In this document: piece by piece, positions 21,566 to 31,588 of the stretch
Numbering within the stretch: position 1 is the stretch's first letter
Layout: each line of letters starts with the position of its first letter
Assembly (NCBI GenBank): GCA_016648135.1
Contig: JADDOH010014817.1
Location: 33,740 to 97,739 of the forward strand
Direction of reading: 5' to 3'
Source of the DNA: Agrypnia vestita
Lineage: Eukaryota > Arthropoda > Insecta > Trichoptera > Phryganeidae
DNA: 64,000 nt
Notes under the pieces: generated by a model
The model's input: the letters and a program-made list of their open reading frames with translations, nothing else
What the model was told of the DNA's origin: nothing
Database searches by the model: none
Position numbers and translations under genes: made by a program

Positions 21566-22460
21566 TTAAAAATCCGAATACTTCAATATCTCGGACGTGT
21601 GATGAGACATCCAGAGAAGTAAGAGATTTTGCATCTAATAATGCAGGGAAAGATTGCCGGAAGTCGGGGGCCCTGGAGGAAAGAGAACATCATGGCTAGA
21701 GCCTCCAATCCGAATAACTCGAATATATTCGCCTGTTTTTAAGTATTCGTTATTCGAATACTTTAAAAAGTATTCGTAAAGTATTCGCTCTTATTTATAT
21801 TATAAGATTTTTAATATTTTTCTAAACGAAACAAAGGTTTACAGACCCTGGAAGTCAGTATGCAAGCATTCATTCATTCACTCAGGTATACGAATTCGGA
21901 CATCAAAGATGTAAACACCTTTGTCGGACATCTTCTGCTTATGTTTATGGCTTTATGACAACAATTTTTATTACATTGTTTTGTCAACTTGTATTTAGTT
22001 TTCGTAAATACTTAAGCCGACAAATAAGTAGTTACATACAAAATAATGAAAAAAAACTTGCATGTGGGGTGTGAGATATCAATTTAACATTATTTTTCAA
22101 TATATTTTTTGTTTTTTTGTATAACATATATTTAAAAAAAATTAAAATAATTAAATTCTCTACAATAATTGTGTTTTTATTTTATATAAATAGAATGTAT
22201 TTATTTATCTGTATTTATCATCCAAAGTTAATTATTCCTTTCTTAAAAATATTACGGATATATTCGAATATTCGAATATATTATCATTAACTATTAAATA
22301 TTCGAATAGTTGGAATCACGAAAATTGGCTGAAAAACCTGACGTGATTTGGCCAATCTACTGTAGAGCTCTTCTGGGCCACAGTAAACAAAGTTCTAATA
22401 GTCAACAGGATAGCCAACGTCCATTGAACAAACAGGGCACTAAAAGAAGAAGAATATAAA
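21566..22460 (+). pseudogene. LINE C-terminal fragment split by an insertion
   Basis: Before the split (21566-21702) the + strand reads RILQYLGRVMRHPEK, stop, then EILHLIMQGKIAGSRGPWRK. After it (22313-22460) it resumes WLKNLT, stop, FGQSTVELFWATVNKVLIVN, then RIANVH and an AAGAAGAAG tail. This order matches the end of an RTE-type LINE ORF common in insects. Two in-frame stops plus the insertion make it non-functional. Confidence 0.65.
21703..22312. mobile_element. ~610-bp AT-rich insertion with TTCGAATA motifs
   Basis: It separates the two halves of one LINE fragment, so it arrived later. The ends are loosely inverted (TCCAATCCGAATAACTCGAA at left; TATTCGAATAGTTGGA at right), with many ATTCGAATA-type motifs near both ends. 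No ORF; target duplication not resolved. Possibly hAT-like. Confidence 0.5.
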
Positions 22461-22504
22461 ATTCAAAAAAGTGCATCGAATCTTTAAAATGAAATAAAAC
22501 ATAA

Positions 22505-22800
22505 AAATCGTGGTAATGGGCATGGTATTGGCTTTATTGGAAAGATAATTTAATGCTATTGGTGTTTAAATATTGGGTGTTTTTAAAGAAGTTTGTTTTT
22601 CGAATTGACAACACAGCTTCCAGCGACAGCTGATTTGTGCTCGTTTGGTTTGCTATTTCGCTATGAATAGACTTACACCGAAACAACGTTGCAATTTTTG
22701 CAAATTTAATTTGGAAATCGTGGTTTCGTGATCATATTTAAACACCAATGGCATAAAATTATCTTTTCAATAAAGCCAATATCATGGCCAATATTATCAA
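22505..22800 (+). mobile_element. Deleted Tc1/mariner-type element (MITE)
   Basis: Long inverted ends: GTATTGGCTTTATTGGAAAG then GATAATTTAATGC on the left, GCATAAAATTATCTTTTCAA then TAAAGCCAATAT on the right; the match is over 50 bp. At 22663 an ATG opens MNRLTPKQRCNFCKFNLEIV before a stop. MNRLTPKQR resembles the N-terminus of insect mariner-type transposases (recalled). So this is an internal deletion derivative keeping ~18 transposase codons. A related left end lies at 46580. Confidence 0.65.
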
Positions 22801-23239
22801 TTATTTATTTACATTTTCTTGTATGATCACACTAGATTCAAATACCTAATACTTGTCACTAAAGCGTGCCGAAGACACTTGAAATTAGAATAATAGGCAT
22901 AGTCTTCATTTATAATGTTTTATTATTAAGGGTATCATGTACCCATTATCCTGTTATTGTCTCTAATAAATATTTAAAAAAAAAATCGGCTCTATACTGT
23001 CGCCACCCAATTTGCCATTTTTTTTATGCTAAAGTGGTCATCCTCCCCGCGCTACTTAAACTGTTACACTCTGTATAAGCAGGTTTAATTGTAGTTAAAT
23101 GGTTTCAAAATCTTATAATTAATTTTAATCAATAAGATAAACTATTGTCGTCTGTATCGGACTCCGAATCCTCATCTAAATTTGTATTAAATTGATTAAT
23201 CTGTGGTAACCATATCTTTAAATAAAAAATATTAAACAA
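22801..23239. other. Unassigned AT-rich sequence
   Basis: A 70-codon frame (22866-23078, +) carries no recognisable motif. Nothing else was seen. Confidence 0.3.
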
Positions 23240-23660
23240 AGAAACGACCGCTTCAATCGCCGGTCAGAGTGTTATTGAGGCGGCCAATGGAGTTGCTTTT
23301 AAAGAAGAGTACCACTACACAATTTACTCACACTAAGGAACGGACTCTACGAGTGCAAGCGGCACGGGGAGGCGTCCACGCAAAACCGCTTCACTGTCGT
23401 CAAAAGCAAGTCGTGCAATGCGGGACCAAGGCACCAGCTGGGAGATGGTGCGCGAGTTTGAAAATGTCACGACTTGGTTGGCTGCGAGGCGCGCGCGTGT
23501 CCGCGGCGGCTTTACTTTCTACCCAGCGCGTGGCCTTGTTAAAATTCCATTCTTGATTTTGTCCACAGTTTTCTTTTAGAGCCTCCTTCGCGAATTCTTC
23601 TCACGAAAACAAGAGAGAAACGGAGCGCTGCCCAGTGGCGTGTCGGGCCGCTTTTCTAAG
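23240..23660. other. GC-rich patch of unknown nature
   Basis: G+C is far above the surroundings (GGCTGCGAGGCGCGCGCGTG). A 95-codon frame (23269-23556, +) begins MLLRRPMELL and is Arg/Ala-rich, as expected from base composition alone. AAACCGCTTCACTG also occurs, as AAATCGCTTCACTG, in the GC patch at 59030-59540, hinting at a shared old repeat. Confidence 0.3.
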
Positions 23661-23824
23661 TAAAAGTCTTTTTGACCATCGTTGGTTAATTGTTACCGAA
23701 CATATTCCGCCTGTAGAATACGTCATGTACGCTTTAGGATTAAAACTGTAGGGCCGATATGGCAGCTATTGCACATGTAAAGTAATGGGTCCCACTTCAC
23801 TATAGAAATTTATATAGTATATTA

Positions 23825-24150
23825 TATCTATTTATTTATTTATTAAGGAATCTTAACAGATTTTTTAAACATGTAATGTAAAAGCATTGTGTTCATTTCA
23901 TAGACCAATTAAAAAGATTCACAGATGTTAAGAACAAAGTTAGATAAGATAGTTTTAAGTTAATTATTTTGAATTAATTAATGAATTAAGTAAGCAACAA
24001 ACAATGTTAAGACTGAATAATGGTAAGTGATTGAATGTGAAAAAAGAAAAAGTATATCAAGAAATGAGTTAAATAATGGGAGAAAAAGGATGAGAAGGTA
24101 GGAGTCAGGATAGAGGTGGAGGAAGAGAAGATTAGATATAGGGAGTGATT
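23825..24150 (+). repeat. Family G dispersed repeat, copy 2
   Basis: TTTATTAAGGAATCTTAACA, ATAGACCAATTAAAA, TTCACAGATGTTAAG and GATAGAGGTGGAGGAAGAGA parallel the copy at 21001-21340. Confidence 0.55.
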
Positions 24151-24169
24151 ATTAGTATAGTAGTATCTT

Positions 24170-24275
24170 CTTCTTCTTCCTCTGCTTCATCTAGGACTGC
24201 GTCCTGTCATTGCTCGGAGCATGTTCCTGGGATACAGATATCCAGCTATCTTTTATGCAGTCTTCGGTAGTATAA
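24170..24275 (-). pseudogene. Probable RTE-like LINE tail, minus strand
   Basis: On the minus strand it reads TEDCIKDSWISVSQEHAPSN, then DRTQS and a stop, followed by an AAGAAGAAG tail. DSW.S.AQ.R is the sort of text found at the end of RTE-type ORFs. Short, so only moderately sure. Confidence 0.4.
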
Positions 24276-24449
24276 AGTAATGTTTTAGTATTTCCTTATA
24301 GTCCTCTATTTGATTCGGCATTATTGGTTAAAACACTTGTCAATACCCTCTTTATACCCTAACCTCTCTCACTCTTCCCACCCCTCAGATTCTTGACCTC
24401 TTTTGGTAGGCACCTTAGTGAATGTTAGTCTTCGGTCAGATTAACACAG

Positions 24450-24960
24450 ATAATTTGAAGGTGTTACTGTTTGAATAGTACTATGATTATAGTGTGTAGT
24501 GTTATTTACACCGGTGTAGTGGTTGTCCTGACGAAGAGACGGGTACCGAAATCGGAGTACCGTTCACAAATATGTCCTAAATATTTCACACACTTGATAT
24601 TACACTGTTTCTTAATTCGCACTATTTCTCGATGTTTTTATTCTAAACTTTATTCAATATTCGCACGTATAAAAACTTCTTGCCCACCGACAGGTAAATC
24701 CTTTATTTATTATCGCTGCTATCACTAACGCTGGTCACACTACGCTCGTTCTGTTGCTAATATCGCATTGGTTAAACGTCGCGAATGACGCGCCTCATGA
24801 GGCTCTTGTATTTATAGATAACACCGCTTTCTAGATCCTTCGAGACTCTTTTGGAACTTTCCAGAGATTACGAGAGACTTGCAGGGCGTTCTAGACGATT
24901 TCGAAGTGTCGTTATCAGTATGACAGCGCGCAGCCTCTACCGGTTTTTAACACCTCATGA
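24450..24960. other. Unassigned; possible LTR or Penelope-type fragment
   Basis: CCTGACGAAGAGACGGGTAC followed by GAAATCGGAGTACC recalls the text near Penelope-type ends in this window. Further on, TTGTATTTATAGATA (TATA-like) precedes a run of GAA/TTC pentamers (24835-24915), as in some LTR promoters. No terminal duplication was found. Confidence 0.2.
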
Positions 24961-25259
24961 CAATATGTTCAATTGTTCCAAAATATATACGTATTTTAAA
25001 TACCAAACATAGTATATCTTGTAGCCAAGAAAATCCTTTAAAGTTTGAATTTCTCTTTTTTTATGCATATTTCTAAGGTTCAGTGTCCCGATTCTTATGG
25101 TGTCTGTTTTTTAGAACCTTAAGTAGCTTACCAAGAGGTTCTTAGCCCTCCTGCTCCAATTAAGGAGACCACGAACTTGTGAACGTTGATTTTATCAGCC
25201 GTATCAAGATTGCCTTGAGAATAATTAATATGTTGTTTTTTGGTTTTCTTCATTGCAGT

Positions 25260-25382
25260 GGTGTATTTATCGACGCATGAGGTATTGTGAACAATGGGTC
25301 AGCGAGATCAACGACTGAGTCAGCGAGATAATTGTAGCCAACGTCTAGTAACCGGATATGGCACGAGAAGAAGAAGAAGCTC
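25260..25382 (+). pseudogene. RTE-like LINE extreme 3' end
   Basis: GTAGCCAACGTCTAGTAACC, then GGCACGAGAAGAAGAAGAAG. It parallels the end of the fragment at 22400-22455 (GATAGCCAACGTCC then AAGAAGAAGAA). Only the tail remains. Confidence 0.4.
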
Positions 25383-25665
25383 ATTATAAAAATAACATAA
25401 TAATGGGTAAACCGAACTCAAAATTTTTTCTTGACTCAATTATAAAATAAAATAAACGCATATTTATTTATAATTTATTTTACAACGTGTGGATAATAAT
25501 ATTTGTCAGATGGCTTCCTTGGAATATCATACTAATTGCCATACTTTGGAAGAAATTTTCTTTTTTTTTTGTATAATTGAGGCTTTATTTCAATAAAACA
25601 GCTCGAATACATTCCTAAAACGCTTAGATAATTTCTGAAGCATTAGTTTAGACATATTATCATAT

Positions 25666-25998
25666 ATGTATGTACATTGTCCCGGGATCGCGGTAGTGGG
25701 AGATAAAAACTTGAAAGCAGTTCAATTGTATAAGAAATTAGTTAGTTTGTCAAAGTCACCGGACACGAATTTAATTGGAGCACATAATTTCGCACAACTC
25801 ATAACTCGTCTGTGGAACACTAAATTTATGTCATCGTTTCTCATTCCGGAAAAGAGTGCTAGAAGAACAAGAGTACCGACTGCTTCGGTCATGGACCTTC
25901 GATTTGTGCTGGGCCATGGAGGAAGGCCATGGAACACTTTCTGCTCCACAAACCAACAGAGCCGCGGCCCGCCGCTGGTGAGTTGTGTCCCACGCTGA
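25666..25998 (+). other. Unrecognised 110-codon open frame
   Basis: Open for 110 codons; text such as KAVQLYKKLVSLSKSPD and GAHNFAQLITRLWNTKF looks protein-like and locally amphipathic, but no domain is recognised and the last 40 residues are compositionally odd. The antisense frame (25722-26069) is as long. No promoter, splice sites or homologous copy within the window. Probably part of an unrecognised element. Confidence 0.2.
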
Positions 25999-26449
25999 AT
26001 AATAGAAAATAGACCGCAGTGAAAAAATATGAGCATTGAATTTATGAGTTTCGAGCAATTTGCACACATTACACGTTATGGACCGAGATCAGTGAATTAA
26101 TTTAATGTCTGTTGAATTGTTTTTATGTTTCGATATTTTTATGTTTTAACATTTTCATATTTTAATATTTGTATGTTTTAATATTTTCTAACAGACCGTC
26201 AACAAGTCGTTATTAACTATGATAGGAGAACCCTAGTGCGAAATTTTGAATAAATTTATACTGATTATTTCAACGAATTGACAAGACACAAACCTCAGAC
26301 AACTCCAAATCGTATGACAATATAATTTAAAACTATGACAGTATAAATTGAAATAAATTTTTATTTTTCAGTTAATAATTCAGAAATCTTCCGTTTAAAA
26401 AAATCACTACTTCTATTTGTATAAAATATTAGGGCAAAATTGATTTTTC

Positions 26450-26755
26450 ATTGTTCAAAATAAAAACAAAGGCAGCAATATACAAAAAAATTGAATGCAG
26501 TCATTGAGGATTATTAATTTATAATGTACTGAATTCGAAATTTTATAGGCAATTATAGCCTATGAATTTATAGGAAACATCATTTTGCAAGGCATAGATA
26601 CTAGATACATAAAACCAACTATTCGGTGTATTCTTAATCCTGTTTAAAGGTGGCTGCTTTAAAAACATTTTTTTTGATATGATGCTGCTTTTGCTTTTAT
26701 ACCCCACATATGTGATATTTCGAGATAATCCTATTTTTATTTGATAGAATCTCAA
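26450..26755. repeat. Family C MITE
   Basis: AAAACAAAGGCAGCAATATA at the left, TGCTGCTTTTGCTTTTATACCCCA inverted at the right (positions 26690-26706). Interior TTGAATGCAGTCATTGAGGA and TTATAATGTACTGAATTCGA are shared with the copies at 56570 and 58385. Confidence 0.65.
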
Positions 26756-27730
26756 ATTTTAATGAATATTTCAATGCAACTTATTAATATTATATAATGT
26801 ATTAGCAACAGAATGCAAAGTTTTAGCGCAAAAATATTTGATTCCAGGTCACCCAAAATGAATTTAAACATCGTTAATCAATCCCAATCGAGGAGAAAAT
26901 CCTTGGATTTCTGTCATTTTGAAAAATAAATGTTTGAAAAAATAATGTTTATTATTTATAATGCTCTCTAAAATAAATTTAATCAAGTTACAAGATTACG
27001 TATTTAAGTTTAATTATGATTTTAAATATTATTTTTTATTGAATTCTCAGTGTGGCGCGACCACTAACCACACTTCAGCCATAAGCATCACACACTTTGA
27101 TCTGAAAATATATCAATTTGTTTTTCAATTAGGAGTGACAGATTTATTTTGCAAAAAATTGCAATAAATAGTAATTCTAACGAAATATTCCTAAAATATT
27201 TATGCTTAAACATTTAAAATGTAACCGTCGATTTAAAAACTTCTCAAATATCGATCGATACGTTCTCTAAAAAGATTTAATTAATGCCACAATCGTAATA
27301 TACAGAACAAATCAAAAATAGCTCTTTGATAAGCAGAGGCGGACTGGTCTGGCCTGACGGGATTGAAAGTGGGCTGTCATATTACCAAACTGAAATACTA
27401 GATTTTATTTTATTTTTATTAATTTATTTAGTAATTAAATGACATTTAATAAAAGTAAAACAATAAATATTTTAAAAAATAGCATAATTTGTTCCGTGAT
27501 TGCATATTTTACTATTATCAAATGAAGCAGTGTGTTTATGTTATAACAATATGACTAGTTTGGAGGTCTCCCGAGAGGAGTCTTGTTACCTTTGACCTTT
27601 TGATGACTAGGTAAGAGTCTTACTGCTGGATCAAACAAGAACATTATTATACGTAAATATAATATAAATGCAACAATGTATTCTTACTACATATATTTTA
27701 AACTAAAATAAAATAATGGTTGAAAATATA
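26756..27730. other. AT-rich unassigned sequence
   Basis: No ORF with recognisable content. CAGAGGCGGACTGGTCTGGC (27335) is a short GC-richer island. Confidence 0.35.
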
Positions 27731-27732
27731 AT

Positions 27733-28190
27733 ACAATACTAACTAACTAACTAACCATCACGCCGTTTCCCCGCAGGGGTAGGCAGAGAGGATAGAACGC
27801 CACACTCTTCTATCCTGGCACACCACTTTTGCTTCGGCCACATTCATACATCTTCTCATACAAGTTCTACGGTTGTTGCGGCTTTTAACGGGGCCATCCT
27901 CAAACGCTTGTTGTATCTGATCATGCCAGGTCTTTCGCGGACGCCCTCTATTTCTGTTGCCTTCAACACTTGCCTCATATATTTTCTTAACCATCCTTTC
28001 CTCGTTCATACGTTCCACATGACCAAACCATCTCAGCACTCCTTTCTTTATTGTATCTACCACACTACAGCCAGCATTGCATTCACGTCTAATTTGTTCA
28101 TTCCTTACTCTATCGACCAAAGATTTTCCACACAAGCATCTTAGAGACCGCATTTATACCGCATTCAGTCTACTTTCATTCCTCTTTTGC
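27733..28190 (-). pseudogene. RTE-like LINE C-terminus, best-preserved copy
   Basis: On the minus strand 131 codons are open (27758-28153): CGKSLVDRVRNEQIRRECNA, VLRWFGHVERMNEERMVKKI, NRNRGRPRKTWHDQIQQAFE, ending VWRSILSAYPCGETA. After the stop comes a GTTA-type tail (27733-27757). This is the 3' end of a 5'-truncated element, the same family as 1816-2592, 12980-13157 and 63440-63712. The polymerase catalytic domain is absent, so it is not functional despite the open frame. Confidence 0.8.
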
Positions 28191-28199
28191 CAATTCCAG

Positions 28200-28985
28200 G
28201 CTTCACTTCTATTTATACCTATATGTAGATCAAAATTTAAATTGGAAATTCCATATTGTGAACTAGTCAAACGACTAAGAAAATGTATTTATGTGTTCAT
28301 TAGTTTAATAGATGTTTTAAAAATTATAAATTTAAAAATGGCATATTATGCATTCGTACAATCCTTGCTGCAATATGGTATTATTGGATGGGGAGGGCCA
28401 TACTCGAGTACAATGAATCCCGTAAGAATAAACCAAAGACTAATAATTAAAATAATTTTGAAGAAAATCTAAAGATTCAGAACAGAAACTTTACTTATTA
28501 ACATATTTAACGTTAATACATTTGACATAATTATCTATAAGAAGTATCTATGAGTAGCTTGTTGGTCCTGTGGTTAGGACACTGGCCACGTGATCCAAAG
28601 GTCGCGGGTTCGAACCTCACTCCAGACTAGCAAGTTAGTCCTATTTTCATAGCACAAGCGTTTAGCTTAGTTTGAAAATAGTAAGAATATTGATGTGACA
28701 CGTATTCCGTGTTCACATCTCTATTTAAAAAAAAAAAAAAGTATTCGATATTACAAATATTTAAAAAAAAACTACTAATTTACAAACTTGTCACTCGAGC
28801 AGATATGAAAATAAGATAAAAATTCCTAAATTTAGTACCACATATTTTCAAAACGGCTTTCTTTATAGAGAAATACTCAACTTTAATAACTTGCACACAG
28901 AATTAAAAACTATTGATAATTACATTAAATTCAAGTACAAGATAAAGTCCACTTCAAGAATATGCAATTTTTTTCCTATTTTTTT
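28200..28985 (+). pseudogene. Non-LTR retrotransposon RT C-terminal region, interrupted by a SINE
   Basis: The first part reads MAYYAFVQSLLQYGIIGWGG, then RINQRLIIKIILKK and a stop. After the SINE the text continues in degenerate form (PKFSTTYFQNGFLY, FNNLHTELKTIDNYIKFKYK). This is the end of a jockey/CR1-like polymerase, downstream of the catalytic motifs. Related to 13661-13862. Confidence 0.7.
28548..28740 (+). mobile_element. tRNA-derived SINE with poly(A) tail
   Basis: Inserted in the LINE with AAGTAT on both sides (28542-28547 and 28739-28744). The head TAGCTTGTTGGTCCTGTGGT...TAGGAC resembles a degenerate A box, and GGTTCGAACCT is a good pol III B box. It ends in 14 A's. About 190 bp. 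Confidence 0.75.
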
Positions 28986-29062
28986 TAAAAATAATAAATA
29001 TATGCTTATTCCATAGGAACCGACATGTAAAAGTATCGTCATTTTTGACGGGTTACAGCTAG
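28986..29062 (+). mobile_element. Helitron 3' terminus
   Basis: CGTCATTTTTGACG is a perfect CGTCA/TGACG hairpin, followed by GGTTACAG and CTAG at 29059-29062 and host T. It mirrors the fragment at 12401-12475, including ~80 bp inside the element. Confidence 0.7.
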
Positions 29063-29518
29063 TTAAAAATAAAAATGGGAACTTCTTCATTGCTTCTAGT
29101 CAAGATTATAATGTGGAATAGGAAATTTATTATAGTTGTGTTGTATTCTTTCAATATAGTGGGAATGAATGTCACAGGAAGATGACCAAAGTGTGGAATT
29201 ATTTTATTTTTCATTTATTGGTTTTCTTCCATATAATTAATAAATCTTGAAAAAAAAACAATTTTTGATGTACAGAGCCTTGGGCCAATTACAAAAAAAC
29301 ACATATATACAAGAATATTAAACCAGGATCGATAAAAAAATAAGAAAAAACAATCTGTCAAATAGTGAGTTTGTGTGAGTGTGTGTATTTGTGTGTTTTT
29401 ATGTGCACAAGTGAGTGTGCGCGTTTTTATGTGTTCGTGTGTGTGTTCACATGTGTCGTAAGAAAAATGTTATCGCGCGAGTTTATACGTAAGAAATTTT
29501 GTAAACTGCTCAAAACTT
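29063..29518 (-). repeat. LINE 3' region, inverted copy of 11997-12400
   Basis: AAAAATAAAAATGGGAACTT, CAAAGTGTGGAATTATTTTA and CCTTGGGCCAATTAC are the reverse of 12240-12400. A GT-rich microsatellite occupies 29370-29455. Confidence 0.7.
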
Positions 29519-29524
29519 AAATAT

Positions 29525-30012
29525 TTCAATTTCAATTTCAATTTCAATTTTCAATTTTTATTTATTACATAATATGTACATTACAAACATTATGTTCAAT
29601 GCATACATATTATTAACTTACATCTAAAAATATACATATACATTCACATCCATATACACATATACATAAACACATATGTATACATACATACACATGTACA
29701 TATACATACATACATACACACACATATACATATCGTGTATTAAAATACTAATTTATTATTAAACAATTATTAAACAATTAAAAGTGACCTGTACAATCTG
29801 GTCAAAGGTGTAGGAGAATCCTGCTTCGGAAAACCCCCTCAGACACATGGAATATATCAATATCCAAAGCAATCTTGTTCAGCATAGCTGTAGCTTTTCC
29901 AACAGGCATAACCATCGGCAGGTTGGTCCTGTATATTGGAATGTGAAACAATCTATGCTGACGATGTCTAAGGTAATTATCAGGAACATACAAACCAATG
30001 CTCTAACCAATA
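29525..30012 (-). mobile_element. 5'-truncated LINE nested in another LINE
   Basis: Flanked by AAATAT (29519-29524 and 30013-30018). The minus strand begins with 63 open codons (YVPDNYLRHRQHRLFHIPIY, then MPVGKATAMLNKIALDIDIF), the extreme C-terminus of a non-LTR polymerase, then a ~270-bp 3' region with CATA-type microsatellites and a (TTGAAA)n tail at 29525-29560. The uninterrupted site is preserved in the related copy at about 11305. Confidence 0.75.
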
Positions 30013-30018
30013 AAATAT

Positions 30019-30415
30019 CGAGATCTGCAATGGCTGTGGTGTCGTAGGTATCTAGAACTCTGTTAATAATACAGTTTTTACCGTAGTTTGTTCTCCAATG
30101 ATTTAAGTGGAAAAGGCGTATTGCTCTTGTTCGTCTCTGCGGGACATTAAAGTGTATCGAATTTAAAATTTCAGGTGAATCTATGCGATCATTAAGTATT
30201 TCGTAAAGGTATCTCACATCTCTCATCGTTCGCCTGTCTTCAAAAGTAGTTATCTTGTGGTACTTATATGCGTCGTCATAGTTATTGAAGTGATGTAACG
30301 AATATATAGGCGACAAGAGCTCGTCTTGGTCAGTGATGGCTCCTAAGCAATGCGTCGCGCACCACACAACAAATGTGTTTTACAAATACCACAAATGTAT
30401 TATTATTACTATATA
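30019..30415 (-). pseudogene. Non-LTR retrotransposon RT C-terminal fragment
   Basis: Minus-strand frame: HCLGAITDQDELLSPIYSLH, RRTMRDVRYLYEILNDRIDS, NVPQRRTRAIRLFHLNHWRT, NYGKNCIINRVLDTY. R.....R..YLY.ILN...D.P..L..I.F.VP.R.TR is the conserved C-terminal end of jockey/CR1-like ORF2. It is broken at the lower side by the nested LINE, and meets a piggyBac end at 30416. Confidence 0.75.
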
Positions 30416-30462
30416 TTAACCCTAGAAAGATAATCATATGGTGATGTACGTAAAAGACAAGT
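30416..30462 (-). mobile_element. piggyBac right end, inverted
   Basis: TTAA at 30416-30419, then CCCTAGAAAGATAATCAT and GTACGTAAAAGA. Reverse of the right end at 10855-10910. Only ~45 bp of the element persists. Confidence 0.75.
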
Positions 30463-30852
30463 GGACGTGATTTTTGAAATTCAGTGTTTTTGTGAAAGTG
30501 TGTGAAATTATAAAATTATATTCGAGGATTCCTATGACGACAGTGATTTATTTATTTATTTCTATTTAATTTTAAGTATTAAATTTTGTTTGGACTGTGC
30601 TTGTCTCACTAGAAATATTCAACACATATATTTCTAGTGAGACAGGCGTAGTTTACAATGTTGTGTTGGTTCAAAACATAGTAAATAGATAATAAAGTGT
30701 TTAAAGTAACATAATAGAAAATATATCATATATGTGAGGTTATATTGTGTTAGTATTTGTGTAAGTGTGCCTATTTTATCTCTCCCTTTGTTTCGGATCC
30801 ACTGTTTTATTTTGTATTTTATGTTAGGGTTGTAAATTGTGGTTAGTTTATG
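30463..30852. other. Unassigned, with a short perfect hairpin
   Basis: GTCTCACTAGAAATAT (from 30603) is matched by ATATTTCTAGTGAGAC (about 30628-30643) with a short loop. No tRNA or snRNA features. The remainder is unrecognised and may be the 3' part of the LINE that follows on the minus strand. Confidence 0.35.
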
Positions 30853-31263
30853 CTAGAGTTGTAATTCGTCAGGCATGCAATTAAGTAATTTGGGTCCAAA
30901 ATAGTTATAGCTCCTTTGTATGGACGTGGTATGAAACCTTGGGATTTGTAGATTGAGTTTGTTCGACCGTGTGGTAATTATTGTTTGAGTTGGTTTAAAC
31001 TGTGTATTTTTGTGCTTGTATGTGTATTTAAGAGTAGTATTCGCATAATTTTGTCTTATATCGAATACGTTGAATATTTCGTCTGTCCTTGTTAAAATTG
31101 AGGTTTCGAGGATTACTTTTATAGCAATTTTTTGAGTTGCAATACGAGGTTTTAATTGTTTTTCGTTTTTTTTACAACCACGCTTAAATATACAGATATC
31201 GGTTGCCGGTCCGCCCCTGGTGAGGAAGCGGCTTGAAGAATGTGTATTAGTGAAGCCGGTCAC
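30853..31263 (-). pseudogene. LINE C-terminal fragment, minus strand
   Basis: 136 open codons. From about residue 40 the text is LINE-like: IATQKIAIKVILETSILTRT, DEIFNVFDIRQNY, then LKYTYKHKN, LQIPRFHTTSIQRSYNYFGP and KLLNCMPDEL. PRF.T...QRSYNY.GPK..N..P is the C-terminal end of jockey/CR1-like polymerases. The first ~30 residues lie in unrelated GC-rich sequence. The catalytic domain is missing. Confidence 0.7.
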
Positions 31264-31521
31264 GCAATGGAAGCGCGACCCTCAATAAGGTCAGCGCTTC
31301 CGAGGTCAGGCTCTGGCCGGTCCTTGTTGAGGCTGCTTTGCTACTCCGCCGTGCGTGAGATGGCCACGTTATCGGCTTTTTAATTCATTTTGATAATAAT
31401 AAATAACATTTACACCGTTATCTTCAATTTAATATTCATAATTTCGTAGCAAGATCGTTTACCTTCGTTTCATACACGTGGATACTTCGTGCACGCATCG
31501 TATACGATCAAATTTATAAAA

Positions 31522-31560
31522 CCAAATTTATCAATCAATTAGAAAGACATACAGAAAAAT
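31522..31560. repeat. Extra copy of the 39-bp arm
   Basis: CCAAATTTATCAATCAATTA, then GAAAGACATACAGAAAAAT: a direct duplicate of the left arm that begins at 31589. Confidence 0.75.
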
Positions 31561-31588
31561 CAAATCAAGGAAAAAAATTTTTTTTAAA

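Noticed and set aside
27758..28153. An intact host gene with a 131-residue product
   Set aside because: The text is the C-terminus of a LINE ORF found repeatedly in the window, followed by the LINE tail.
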